Part shown: piece by piece, positions 21,526-32,527 of the stretch
How the letters are laid out: every line of letters starts with the position of its first letter
Position numbering within the stretch: the stretch's first letter is position 1
NCBI RefSeq assembly: GCF_000346465.2
Contig: NC_034009.1
Coordinates: forward strand, 25,052,600-25,116,599
DNA length: 64,000 bases
Direction: 5' to 3'
From: Prunus persica
Lineage: Eukaryota > Streptophyta > Magnoliopsida > Rosales > Rosaceae
The notes under the pieces: model-generated
What the model saw: the letters and a program-made list of their open reading frames with translations, nothing else
Told to the model about the DNA's origin: nothing
The model's database searches: none
Translations under genes and position numbers: made by a program

Positions 21526-21535
21526 TATATGATTA

Positions 21536-22351
21536 TTATCTTTAGTCCAACATGTTTTTTCTTTAGTCCAACATGGCATATGCCACATTAGTCAATTTAA
21601 TTCAATTTTTTTAGTAAACCATTTTAATTCATTTTACTTTAATATGTTTGTTTCTCAAACCCTACCACCGCTCATCCTTCTCCATCCTTCAGCACCAGAA
21701 CCCTCCAGTGCCGCCCAATATCACATCCATTTATAGTCATCATCACCAGCATAGTGGCCCTTTGATCTGATTTTAGTAAATAAAAAATTTCATAAAAGAG
21801 TAGATTTGATGTTCTTAAAAGATTTAAGTTTTTTTTTTTTTTTTTCATAAAAGAATAGATTCGATCAAAGAACATGAAGGCCTTGCAACCCAAACCAAGG
21901 GCATAACCTCCTCACCAAAAAAAATAATCTGAACTTGTTTCACTTAATTCCAGACATGAAACCCAACACCATCTTGAGAAGTCCATGGCTAATCTATAAT
22001 GTCCAGGTGAATAATTCATCTGCCATTTTCTCCATCATATTCCCAAAATAGATTTGGGATGTCATCAGTGCGTGAGATGGCAAGAAAAGGGAAAACTCAT
22101 CTCTATGGAAACGATGTTGCAATAGATGACGATATTTCAACAGAGACAATGGTAGCAACGAAGGGGCACTCGTGTTGGTGCCCCTAGTGTTACTGTTTTA
22201 ATAATTAGTGCTAATTTAGAAAGAAAAAAACACATAAAATTGCATGCCTCTTCCATTTTTTATATGTGTTAATAATTAGTGCCAATTTAGAAAGAAAAAA
22301 AAAACATAAAATTGAAATATATTATACATTAATTTTTTTTCAAAGAAAAAA
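21536..22351. other. Intergenic, no gene recognised
   Basis: Contains a direct repeat of about 45 bp (AATAATTAGTGCTAATTTAG at about 22199, AATAATTAGTGCCAATTTAG at about 22270). No coding region supported. Confidence 0.5.
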
Positions 22352-22738
22352 AGGCTAATTGGAAATCCTCCTGCCTTGAAATATGTTGAGCTGGAGACCT
22401 AAGGCAAACTCATTAGTAATATGATCAGGTTCAAATGGGAGGAACTTGTTGAGCTCATCAGGAATTGGATTGTTGTGGAAATCAGAAAGTTTGCACTTGA
22501 CTTGTGCTTCAAGAAGGGAATGCCCGCTAGTGGGTAGCAAAGGGTTAAGACCTCGGCTGAAGAGTTCTTGAGGTGGCTGGATTCATGGCATTGTGTTCAT
22601 AGAATAAGAGCAAAGGGTTGTAGACTGGGGGAGCTAACTGGTCAAGGAAGGAAAATTGGTATAGTGGTGCCAGAGATGGTGAGGGGTTGGAGAAGATGGT
22701 TAAATCTCCTTGGAGATCAATTCAACTTCAACCTTCAT
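22352..22738 (-). pseudogene. BAHD pseudogene, N-terminal third
   Basis: From the ATG at 22738 the frame reads MKVEVELISKEI and then hits TAA. In the intact copies the same place encodes EIIKP; loss of three bases created the stop. Further indels follow, including loss of about 30 bp in the region before LFYPLAGR. The last recognisable stretch is LGLQLNIFQ (22355-22400), just before where HKIAD would be coded, so the acyltransferase core is missing. It is closest to copies 3 to 5. Confidence 0.88.
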
Positions 22739-22978
22739 TCTAATTTTCTCAACTAATGATCAAACTTGATCGAGTTGTGCCAAAAATTTGAAGACTTGAA
22801 TCTGCTTGTATTGTGATCAAGCATATACACGTAGGAAGCAATGACGGATCTAGGAATTTTTCAGGAGGAGGTGCAATATTTAAAAGGCTAAAAGCTTCCA
22901 AAAAAAAAAATCATATATAGATGGGATCATAAATTATCAAGCAAGCCAACTAAAAAGATAGAAACAAGCAATACAGAA
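22739..22978. other. Former 5' flank of the BAHD pseudogene
   Basis: Leader-like DNA resembling the region upstream of copy 3 (TGATCAAACTTGATC), then AT-rich sequence. No gene. Confidence 0.45.
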
Positions 22979-23087
22979 GGTTAAAAGGGCCTACTATCCA
23001 TTAGAGAATTGCATAAGAAAAACCAGTGAAAAAGTTCGAATTTGAATACTAGAGAGTAAATATAATTCAATCTTATCTTACCAAAAC
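22979..23087 (+). repeat. 109-bp direct repeat, left copy
   Basis: Identical, as far as I can read, to 23534-23642. It begins GGTTAAAAGGGCCTACTATC and ends TTATCTTACCAAAAC. Confidence 0.9.
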
Positions 23088-23533
23088 TGTTTATACCTAA
23101 TTAAACGGCCTATTACCGCCGGACACGTGGACAGGATCCATTCTGATCACAGGACCCCTTCGGCATGCTCCCTACCGAAGCCATCTATCTTGGCCCTTTT
23201 TACCATCAGACACGTGTCATGCTCGCAATCCATGCCTGGAGTCCCACATCGGAAAAATGAGCACAACGCACACCTCCCAAGGTCTATATAAGGAGACCCA
23301 TATCCCCAAAAGGAAGGGATCAGAACTAACGGTACGCTATCGTGTGATCTGTCAGTTAACCTTACTAAATCCGTACTTATTTAGGCATCGGAGAGCCTTC
23401 GGCTGGTACCGCACCGGTACCCCAAGGATTTACCGAACGCGTCCTTTTGCAGGTACTTGACCCTCTGGAGTGGACCACTTACCAAGGACAGGGACCTACC
23501 GAAGGGACATTTTGACTAAGTTGACGAATTATT
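23088..23533 (+). mobile_element. LTR-like segment (gypsy Tat-type solo LTR or fragment)
   Basis: 446 bp, GC-richer than its surroundings. It has a TATA box (CTATATAAGGAG, about 23283-23294). Further on is the arrangement usual at the R/U5 end of Tat-lineage LTRs: TTTAGGCATCGGAGAGCCTT, then CCTTTTGCAGGTAC. It begins TGTTTATACC but does not end in CA, so its 3' boundary is uncertain. It is not flanked by a 5-bp duplication but by the 109-bp repeats. Confidence 0.55.
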
Positions 23534-23642
23534 GGTTAAAAGGGCCTACTATCCATTAGAGAATTGCATAAGAAAAACCAGTGAAAAAGTTCGAATTTGA
23601 ATACTAGAGAGTAAATATAATTCAATCTTATCTTACCAAAAC
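23534..23642 (+). repeat. 109-bp direct repeat, right copy
   Basis: Identical to 22979-23087; it flanks the LTR-like segment on the other side. Confidence 0.9.
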
Positions 23643-24296
23643 CATAATGTGGTAACAGTCAAATTGAAAACACACCAATACCATTATAATTTTAGTGAAT
23701 TTAAATATCTCTGCATTGAAAAAGTGACAACATTTTGAATCTGCCCATCATGATTTGTGCTGACCATGCTCTTATGGTTCATACGGCCACTTATTACAAG
23801 AAGAGCCTCCAAGTGGTGAAAGACAAGGAATTACAGAATTTCCCAAATTGGCTTTCAATCTTTAAAATTGCAACTTTCAAAATTGAAATGCAGTTTCTGG
23901 TTGAATCTTATCTTACACTAATCACAGAAACAAAGCCAAAAGGCCATTTTTTTTAAATTTAAAATTTGGTCAAAATTTGAGCAACTTAATTAAGATTTGG
24001 ATCCGAATACCCATCAAATATACATAAATAAAAGACACAAAAATAGCAACAGCATACCAAAGAGTGATGGGTTTAGAGTTGTTCTGCAAATCCTTGCATC
24101 AAACTGAATTGAATTCGAATGTGGAAAGAAGAAGACTTTTTCTTGAACAACCAACAAAGATTTCAAAGACAGATCTTACCAAAAATGCCTCAAGGATTAG
24201 ATTTGTAGAAAATGGACACACAAACTTTCTAGTGATAGCTCGACCTTCACATAGAGATGGGATTTCTGAATCTTCCATTGACATGGAGCGTTGCTA
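23643..24296. other. No gene recognised
   Basis: Two modest ORFs occur (23735-23956 plus; 24099-24284 minus) with no recognisable motif. It may be an old transposon or the host flank of retroelement A. Confidence 0.4.
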
Positions 24297-24737
24297 TGTC
24301 TGTTGTTGTTGTAGCAGGATTTCTTTCAAGAAGAAATACCTCCACAGGTTCTTGACTGAAGTCCGCACGCTTCCTCGGTTGAAAAAGAACTCCAGATTGC
24401 ATTCCCGAAGACGAACGGTAGAAATGGGGTACGTACCTGCAAAAGCCACTCCGACGCTCAAGTCAGTGTTTGTGCAGCAGACTCTTAGTATTCAATTGAA
24501 TTGTTCGTACCTTTGATGGAGGTCTAGCCGGGTTTTTATAGCACTTCGAGTTCTTGAGTTTAGCCCCACTTCCTTAGCATTGCGCATCCCATCCTCCACT
24601 TCACGGTAACGGGGTTAGATGACCAGATTGTGTCTCCCTCGATCCGCACTTCTCTAGTGGGAGGGAAGTTCGATCATCCCACGTCTTTTAATCATGGCAT
24701 ATGGGTTAAGCCTCACATGTGAGATTTGATCCGCACA
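24297..24737 (-). mobile_element. 3' LTR of Tat-type retrotransposon A
   Basis: Read on the minus strand it starts TGTGCGGATCAAATC at 24737, directly after a purine tract at 24738-24752 (AAAAAGAGGGGCAC; polypurine tract). It has a TATA box at 24533-24540, and GGCTTTTGCAGGTAC near its U5 end. The 3' limit near CAACAACAACAG is approximate. A plus-strand ORF at 24064-24516 crosses it by chance. Confidence 0.65.
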
Positions 24738-26250
24738 GTGCCCCTCTTTTTTTTTCTCTCTACACGCATCGCGGGTGGAGAGGGAAAAAAAGAGTTAAGT
24801 GAGACTTTGGAATAGGATTTCTTCGGATTAAACACATGATGTCGTGATGGGCTCATGGCTGAGCCCAAATAAACCATTCGTTTTCTTTCTTGGGCTTGCT
24901 GGTCAAACCCAAAAATGTCATTCCTATTGGACCATTACCAACCCATGCATGTTGCTTTTATGCACGTTGCTGACTTTTCAAGTTTCAACTATGGACTTTT
25001 ATCCACGTGTGAAATATCCAAGTATGGACAACCAATCCCATGCGCTGACCCTTTCTCTTTATTTTGTATTTTTGCACCTCTGCCGATCCTGCATCGCTTT
25101 TGGATTTTTCTCACTCCAGCTGATCCCAGATGGACCTCATGCAAATTTCTCTTATTTTTCCTTTGCGCTTCAGTCGATTTGGTGGGCCCATGCAAATTTC
25201 TTTCTCTTTGCTAATTGATCCCAGATGGACCCTAGTTGGGGTGCGCTTGGTTTTAGGCCACAGCTGATCCGGTAGGCCTCATACTCCTTGCTTTCTATTT
25301 GCTAACCGATCACAGATGGACCCCATGCAAATTTCTTTTATTTTTCCTTTGCGCTTCAGCCGATCCGGTGAGCCCATGCAAATTTCTTTCTATTTGCTAA
25401 CTGATCCCATATGGACCAATTGGGGTGCACTTGGTTTTAGGCTTCAAACTATCCGGTGGGCCCATGCTCCTTGCTTTGTCTCAGCTAACTGATCCCAAAT
25501 GGACCTAGTTGGGGTGCGTTTGGTTTTAGGTTTCAGCCGATCCGGTAGGCCTATGCTCCCTGCTTTCTCTTTACTAACCGATCCCAGATGGACCCCAACT
25601 GGCTGTGCTTGTGCTTGAGCTGATCCTCAGGACCTTTGCGCCTTCTGTTTCTTAACTGATCCCAGGTGTCAATGACCTTTTTTTTTTTTTAGGTGCGTTA
25701 GTACCTTCCGGATCCCAATACGCTTGAGCTGACCTTCCGGAATCCAAGGTGTCCGTGACCTTTTTTTTTTTTTGGGTGAACTTGCACTTGAGCTGACCTT
25801 GCAGACCTCAATACCCCTAAGCTATCCTTCCGGACCCATGCGCCTTCGGTTTCTCAACTAATCCAAGGTTTCCATGACTTTTTACCTTCTTTTTTTTTTG
25901 TGCTTGCGCTTGAGCTGACCTTGCAGACCCTAATACCCTTGAGTTGTCCTTCCAGACTCATGCTCCTTCAGTTTCTCAACTGATCTAAGGTGTCCATGAC
26001 TTTTTTTTTTTCAGCTTGCGCTTGAGCTGACCTTGCGGACCCCAATACCCTGAGCCGTCCTTCCGGACCTATGCGCCTTTGGTTTCTCAATTGATCCAAG
26101 GTGTCCATGACTCCTTTTTTTTTTTTTTGCTCTTGTGCTTGAGCTTACCTTGCGGACCTCAATACCTCTGAGCCGTCCTTCCGGACTTATACGCCTTCAG
26201 TTTATCCTTCTCATTTCCACCGACTCCCAAGCGGTCCATAACCTAGTCTT
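24738..26250 (+). repeat. Two divergent tandem arrays in the 3' non-coding part of element A
   Basis: About 25115-25680 repeats a unit of roughly 80-110 bp built on GATCCCAGATGGACC and GATCCGGTGGGCCCATG. About 25640-26220 repeats a unit of roughly 110-125 bp built on TCCAAGGTGTCCATGAC, a poly-T run, GCTTGAGCTGACCTTGCGGA and CGTCCTTCCGGAC. Variable tandem repeats between the accessory ORF and the 3' LTR are common in Tat/Ogre-type elements. Confidence 0.75.
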
Positions 26251-26545
26251 TGCTTGAGGAAGTGGACAAGTCTAGCTCCGTAGGTGTACTCATTACCTTA
26301 CACCACTTATTTCTTACACATGTTGCTCTTCTTTGTCTTTTGTCTAAGTGCATGCAGCTTTCTGTCAAGGAAACGCATGTGTTGGGTAGAGATAGCCTCG
26401 ATGGGTCCTATCAGATCAGGCTTTGTTGCCAAAGCCTAAGGCAAATATCTGAGTTAGCCATATCAAGTCCTATCTTTGCTTTTGAAAAAAAACTTCTCCC
26501 CATGACTTTTGTGAATTACTTTTTCCTATTGCTCACATCCTCTAC

Positions 26546-26553
26546 TATAAAAG
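26546..26553 (+). promoter_or_regulatory. TATA box before the antisense ORF of element A
   Basis: TATAAAAG, about 160 bp upstream of the ATG at 26708, on the strand opposite to gag-pol. It suggests that the accessory ORF had its own promoter. Confidence 0.5.
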
Positions 26554-26707
26554 GTCGGTCAATAGATATACATTTCATTCCTAAAACCGTTCATACTTTG
26601 CTTTTGTTCTTCATCTAAGCTCTAAGCGTGAAGGAAAGTGTTCTGTGCATTTGAAAACTCTGTCGAAGGGCCCTTGTTCTTGCTACAACCTAGTAAGTAC
26701 TATTTTC

Positions 26708-29158
26708 ATGTCGAGGCACGAGATTTGGCCCAAGTCTAGTGGTGTCCAACCGAGCTACGAGATACTTAAGGCTCGCACTAAAGGATGTGTTCCCGACAAC
26801 GTGGGGATCAATCCTCTTTCTTTGGGGTCGGATGTCACATCCCCAGATCGGCTCTGCCGTAGCACAAAATTGTCCGCTTTAGGCCTTCCTCTTGCCCTCA
26901 CGATTTTATTTTTGGGAATTCACGAGCAACTTCCCAGTGGGTCACCCATCCTGGGATTGCTCTAGCCTTAACTCGCTTAACTTCGAAGTTCCCATGACTC
27001 TAAAGCCAGTAAGCTCCCGAAAGGCCTCGTGTTAGATGGAAGTGGGCATGTACATGTAAGGCACATCACCCCCTCTCTGTTGGTCGATGTGAGATGTTAC
27101 AATCCACCCTCCTTAGGGGCCCGACGTCCTCGTCGGCATACTCACACCACACAGCAGAGTGGCTTTGATACCAAATTGTCACATCCCGGAATCGACTCCG
27201 CCGTAGCACGATATTGTCCGCTTTGAGCCCCCTCTCTACCCTCACGGTTTTGTTTCTGGGAGCTCACAAGCAACTTCCTAATGGGTCACCCATCCTGGGA
27301 TTGCTCTACCCCCAAGTCGCTTAACTTCGGAGTTCCCATGACTCAAAAGCCAGTGAGCTCCCAAAAGGCCTCGTGTTAGATGAAGGTGGGCATGTACATA
27401 TAAGGCACATCACCCTCTCTCCATTGGTCAATGTAGGATGTTAAATCGGATATGAACACTGGTGTCGGTATCCCTCGGGGCTCCTTAATTCTTTCGTTGG
27501 CCCACTTAGAGCATGTTAGGTTTCCACTCCATCCCCTTTTTCATATGCTCCTATTCTTCTTGGACCTTCACCCCATGCAACTAAACCCAAATTCTTACCT
27601 TCTCATATCCAGTTTTCTAGCCGTCAAGTTGAAGTGGGGTGTGTCCCTTAGTTTTAAGGATTTTATTTACCTCAACGACTTAGCTTGTGTTAGGGGGAAA
27701 GTCACTATTTCTTTTTTACCCCTAGGTCGGGTAAAAAAATATTCTATTGTAAGCCCACTTCCACCAAATATTGGAAAAATCAACCTCTCTTGATCACTGG
27801 GGAGTGAGCGGTGCCTAAAATATCTAACATGCCTATCACGTCGCTGTTTGGCTCAAAACCTGGTATAAAGATTTATGCCTTTGGAATATAATTTATTGTG
27901 TTTTTGCGGGTCTAACTAAACTTTTTTTTTCTTTGAGCAGTACTTCCTTCGGACAAAAAGTACCTCACTCTTGAGGACTGGATCGCTTGGTTGGAGGAGA
28001 ACTTGGCAGGTCAGGGGTGGGATATCACACGCTTTCCCGACCCTGCGACTCTTATCCGTTTCTCCACTGCTCTTCGTACAGCGATTTACTTCCCGTTTAT
28101 TTTGGCTAATTCAAACCCGTATGGAATAGACTTGTTCAAGGACATTTGCTCCATCAACGTCGCGCTTTGTTGCACTGAGGATTCAGCGTCTCTTATCCAG
28201 GCCAGCTTTCAAGAAAGAGAGGTTGAGTTAGCTCAGCACAGCAGCTCCGAGGAATGCATATCCGGGTCTAAGTTTGATGTGTCAAATATGCCAGTGCCAC
28301 ATTCATTGTCAGTCCCTAGCCATATGGAAAAGAGACTGAGCCCTCTGGGTCTGCGAAGAAGTCCCGCAATGCTCCTCAGGGCGTTTTGGTTTTGGGTTCA
28401 CCTAATGTTACATTTGCCTCGAGTACTCTGTCTCGACCTCAGCAAGTCCCTCTTGCCCTCAGTCAAGCTAGCTCACTGGACAAATAGATGTGGGACTACG
28501 ATAATGTTTAGGATTTGTGCTAGTGTCATCCAATTGTCATATCCTATCATAGTTGCCCGCCTAATGCTCACTTTCTTATTTCTCGCAAACAATTGGAATT
28601 TGCAACGTGTAAATGGCAAGGTTCCAGACTATGAGCCGCGAGATATGCTAAAAGACGGCAACCCTCAAACTTAGCAGGAAGCGCATCAAGGAACGTGAAA
28701 CTGAGCTTGTATAGCAGCGGGGAGAACTACAGAACCTGAGAAGCGGCCAAAGCACTGTACGGATAGAGGTTGATCGCCTTAAGCAGGAATTGGTGGATGC
28801 TGCACGCAATAGGGATCATGGTCGAGATGGCCAGGCAATTCAAATACAGTTGGGTTTAAGGTTAACAGCTTCCTGAGCATCATTTGTGGGGGGGCCCAGA
28901 TGACTATGACGATGAGTTGGAATTTGATCCCACTGACTATTTCAGGGTATGTACCCTAATGATCGTCCTCTGACGGATTACATCCCCCATCGTAGGACCC
29001 CGCCAGCAGCTTTTCTTGGGCCAACCCCTTGTGGGTCGGTTGGGACCATTGTCCCTGGCTCTAATGTTGCATCGTCTATTGCTAGCAATGGGCCTGTCCT
29101 TGGATTTACGGGCTTCACCTCACTTGCTGGATTTTCCACTTGTGCTGGGCCTACCTAG
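26708..29158 (+). pseudogene. Antisense accessory ORF of retrotransposon A (putative gypsy-type transposon protein)
   Basis: The ORF starts MSRHEIWPKSSGV and continues after the Cassandra insertion with GIPRGSLILSLAHLEHVRFP, then LHPMQLNPNSYLLISSF. This is the hallmark of the accessory protein carried by many Tat-lineage elements between integrase and 3' LTR in the opposite orientation. A probable intron lies at about 27862-27940 (GTATAAAG...GAGCAG). The next exon begins with SDKKYLTLEDWIAW and runs into a coiled-coil region after 28640. Stops and frameshifts occur (for example near 28675 and 28720), besides the Cassandra insertion at 26833-27445. Function is unknown; it is not a host gene. 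Confidence 0.7.
26833..27445 (-). mobile_element. Cassandra TRIM retrotransposon, complete, TSD TCGGA
   Basis: Two LTRs of about 269 bp (26833-27101 and 27178-27445) face the minus strand. Each contains a 5S-rRNA-like segment (26938-27000, 27282-27345; GGGTCACCCATCCTGGGA and CTTAACTTCGGAGTTC are complements of the 5S internal promoter region), the diagnostic feature of Cassandra. Between them are a primer-binding site (complement of TTTGGTATCAAAGCC, tRNA-Met type, about 27161-27175) and a polypurine tract (complement of ATCCACCCTCCTTAG, 27102-27115). TCGGA is duplicated at 26828-26832 and 27446-27450. It has no coding capacity and depends on other elements for transposition. It is inserted in the antisense ORF of element A. 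Confidence 0.95.
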
Positions 29159-29525
29159 GAGGCTGTTCCTGACCCATTTGATGATGCGTCCTAGGTTGCT
29201 TTGTTTTGTTCACTACTTGTTGTATTTTATTTTCGATTTTATCTTTGTTTTGATGTACTCAATTATCTTGGGTCCTTTCCCAAAATTCCTGACTCGCTTT
29301 ATCAGACTCTATGAGTTATCCATTTAATTTGAATTTTAACCCTAACATAAGTACCTGAGGCTTAGCATGGTGGTTTTTCAAACCCGACCAAGATCTTCCC
29401 AGGGTGAATAGCCATTTTCAAATTCAAAAAGCAAGGGATTGGATATCCTATCATCTCCGCTTTACGGCCTATCGTCTCCGCTTTACGGCCAATACCTTAT
29501 TGAGCTACGTCTCTGGATAAGCATC

Positions 29526-29533
29526 TATATAAA
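29526..29533 (+). promoter_or_regulatory. Second TATA-like box in element A
   Basis: TATATAAA, about 45 bp upstream of the ATG at 29573. It is preceded by a tandem 21-bp repeat (TATCGTCTCCGCTTTACGGCC) near 29455-29500. Confidence 0.4.
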
Positions 29534-29572
29534 GGGTCATTCGTTTTTTAGGTGAACATACCTATCCTACTC

Positions 29573-30175
29573 ATGGCTCATAGACGCAAGCTAAAACTCC
29601 ACTTCCGCCTTTGGGCAGATGTTCCAAAGAAAAAAGGTTCTCTGAGGAGGAAGACTTAGTCTTTGTCGAGGAGGGAGTCCCCGAAGCAAGATTCCAAGAG
29701 CCCTAAAGAAATCATTGAGATATGCTCTCAGGATTCTTCTGCCGACTCTCCGGCGAATGTTTCAGATTACTCAGTGGTCCCTGATTCATTCAGTGAGTCC
29801 AGGTCCATTTTTGATGATGCCAGAGGTGGAGGAAATGCTACTATGAGATGGAACACCCCAAGCACAAGTCATCCTTGCTTTGTTGGAAGGGCGCGGGATG
29901 AAGCTGGTCCGTCTCGTGTTCCTCGCTGTTCTTGTCACTTCGATCATAACATGCTATTGGCGGAACGCAACCTACTCAAGGAGGATCTAGCATGTGTCAG
30001 TGCCCAAGTGACTCACCTCCGAAGTGATCTTACTGATGCGGATCGCGCCGTGTCAATCGCTCATTATGATAGCATACGCGACGGATTTAGACAAGGTGTC
30101 CACCACTTCTACGCCAAGGCCAAAATGGTTTATCCTTACGTGGATTGGGATCGTCTCCCCTTGCCATCAGACTAG
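29573..30175 (+). pseudogene. Second plus-strand ORF of element A, unknown protein
   Basis: It reads MAHRRKLKLHF and then a TAG at about 29657. From 29663 it is open for 170 residues (acidic/serine-rich, then a short predicted helix ADRAVSIAHYDSIRDGF and ending PYVDWDRLPLPSD). I recognise no domain. By position it belongs to the accessory region of the retrotransposon. Confidence 0.45.
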
Positions 30176-30894
30176 CCAATGTTACTTATCAGTTCGCACC
30201 TATAAAGTCAGTAGTTTTTATGTATTTTCCAGCTTTGAATAATTCAGAGACCTTCCCCCAGTGAACATTTCATGGTTTTCCCTTTATTGTTAAAGGCCTA
30301 ATGTTATTGTTAAGTTTGATCATGCGGTCTTCGACCTTATCACATGCATATCCTTATCATGTTGCTTGATCTTTGATCATGTCGTAATCTTCAATCACTT
30401 CTTTATGCGCGATCTCCAATTGCTTCTTTATGCGCGATCTCCAATCACTTCTTTATGCGTGATCTCCGACCACGTCTTTATTACGATCTTCAATCATACT
30501 TTTTAGTCTCTCGCAGGTTTTGGTTTTGGTCAAGCACATTATGTGTCCATGGATTATTATATGCATTTTCTTATTTACAAGGTCTTCGACCACGTGGATT
30601 CAGGTGATGCTAATTTAAACAAACATGGCCTTCGACCAAACATTTCGAATATGAAGAAAACATGTGTTCCATTAAGCGTTCATCGAACGATGGACAATTT
30701 AGGGAAAATTAAAAAATGAGAGAAAAAGTGAAATCAGCAAACAACAATTAAATGAAAACTATAAAATCAAATGAAATACTTCCTAAGATGAGTTGCATTC
30801 CAAGGGCGTGGTGCGCATTTACCGCTATCGATATGCCTCAGCATATAGGCCCCTTTCCATAAGCTTCCATTAACTTGTATGGTCCTTCCCATGT
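30176..30894. repeat. Spacer of element A with ~27-bp minisatellite
   Basis: 30395-30490 carries about four units of the type CTTCTTTATGCGCGATCTCC. The rest (GATCATG and CTTCGACCA words) is degenerate. No gene. Confidence 0.7.
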
Positions 30895-32010
30895 TCATCC
30901 AAATTTCCCTGCGTTTAGGTCCTTATTATTCTCCATGACCTTTCTGAGTACCCACTCGCCTACTTTGAATTTTCTCTGCCGTACTCGTTTATTGAAATAA
31001 TTGGCTGCCTGGTTCTGGTAGTTTGCAAGTCGAAATACAGCAGCTTCTCGCTTTTCTTCAAGTATGTTAAGGCTGTGAGCTAGCCGCTGCTCATTATTAT
31101 TGCTCTTTACCACTAATGTCCTGACTGTGGGTAGTCCAATTTCTATAGGGATGACGGCTTCAGTTCCATAAGCCAAGGAAAAAGGGCTTTCACCAGTTAG
31201 TTTTCGTTTGGTAATGCGGTATGCCCATAATACGTTTGGCAGTTCCTCTTACCATTTGCCCTTGCGTTGTTCCAGCCTTCTCTTCAAGCAATCAAAGATC
31301 GTGCAATTAGTTTTCTCAGCTTGCCCGTTTTCTTGAGGGTAACTTGGGGACGAGAACTACTGAATGATCCTTTTTTCCTCGCAGTAACTTCTAAATTTAC
31401 TGTTATCGAACTGGGTTCCTTGTCCGTCACGATGGCCCTCGGTATCCCAAAGCGACATTATATTGCGCCATACGAATTCTTACCACATCTGTTTGGGTCA
31501 CCGTCTTGTAAGCCTCAGCTTCCAACCACTTGGTGAAGTAGTTAGTGGCCAAAAGGACGAACTTCTTGTTCCCTACTGCGATGGGAAATGGTCCCATGAT
31601 GTTCATCCCCTAGCGGGTGAATGGCCAGGGTCTTACAACAGGGTTAAGTTCATCGGCTAGTTGTCTGATAAGGGGTGCATGCCTTTCAAATTTATCACAT
31701 TTCCATGAAAATTGTTCTGCATCGGGGGCCATGTAGGGATAAAAATGTCATTGGGTTAGTGCTTTGTAGGCTAAGCTCCTCCCACCCGTGTGGTTCCCAC
31801 ATGTCCCTTGGTGTATTTCCTTTAGCACCCATTCGGCTTCACGTGGAGCGAGGCATCTGAGATATGGCCTTGAAAAAGACTTACGATAAAGCGTATCATC
31901 TATAATGGCATACCTTGCGGCCTTTATTTGTAATTTTCTTGCCTCAATCGGGTCATTGGGTTGGGTTCCTTTCGTGAGATAGTTCATGATTGGAGTCATC
32001 AACGTTTCTT
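30895..32010 (-). pseudogene. Integrase region of retrotransposon A
   Basis: On the minus strand 32002-31748 holds the zinc-binding start (LKEIHQGTCGNHTGGRSL). The core follows in another frame near 31560-31510, where FTKWLEAEAYKTVT is read with ATNYF instead of the usual ATDYF, so the first catalytic Asp of the DDE triad is replaced. 31176-30895 is the C-terminal part (MAYGTEAVIPIEIGLP, then VGEWVLRKVM). Several frameshifts separate the pieces, so it is inactive. Confidence 0.8.
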
Positions 32011-32155
32011 CTTCGGTATCAATCTGCAGAACTCAAGGATCGATTGGTAAACTGGGATTCAATAAGAGTTCTACTGGGGCGGCCCTCATGTCTTCCACCG
32101 ATGTTGATGCGGCATGGTCCAAGTGATCTGCCTAACCATTCATTTCTCTCGGTAT

Positions 32156-32509
32156 TCATTCAAACTCTATTTTTTCGAATCTGCTGGCTAAATCCTTTAC
32201 CAGCTGCTGATATGCCCCCATTCGTTCATCCTTAGTCGCGTATTCCTCGGTTGTCTGGCTGACTATAAGGCGAGAGTCGCTATGGACAGCTAAGCGTCTT
32301 ACCTTCAACATCATAGCTAGTTGGAGTCCGAAGACTAGGGCTTCGTATTCCGCCACGTTGTTTGAAGCGAGGAAGTCTAATCGGATGGAGTACTTCAAGT
32401 CCACTCCCTCAGGCGACGAGAGGATGACTCTCACTCCGGCTCCTGCATGATTAGATGATCTGTCTACATACAATTCCCATTGGGCCCTGTCCAGGTTTGG
32501 TGCCTTCAT
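32156..32509 (-). pseudogene. Second (archaeal-type) RNase H of retrotransposon A
   Basis: WELYVDRSSNHAGAGVRVIL, then NNVAEYEALVFGL and VHSDSRLIVSQ give the D...E...D order of an RNase H fold. An additional RNase H between the reverse-transcriptase RNase H and the integrase is a marker of the Tat lineage. The first motif reads VDRSS where VDGSS is usual. Confidence 0.75.
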
Positions 32510-32527
32510 GATTTCATCATGATTTTC

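Noticed and set aside
24064..24516. 150-residue plus-strand ORF
   Set aside because: It runs through the LTR of element A including its TATA region and shows no domain.
26938..27345. Two 5S rRNA-like segments that could be called rRNA genes
   Set aside because: They lie at equal positions in two LTRs with PBS, PPT and a TSD. They belong to a Cassandra TRIM and are not 5S genes.
27991..28674. 227-residue ORF as a host gene
   Set aside because: Its position and continuation from the conserved accessory core show that it is the second exon of the retrotransposon antisense ORF.
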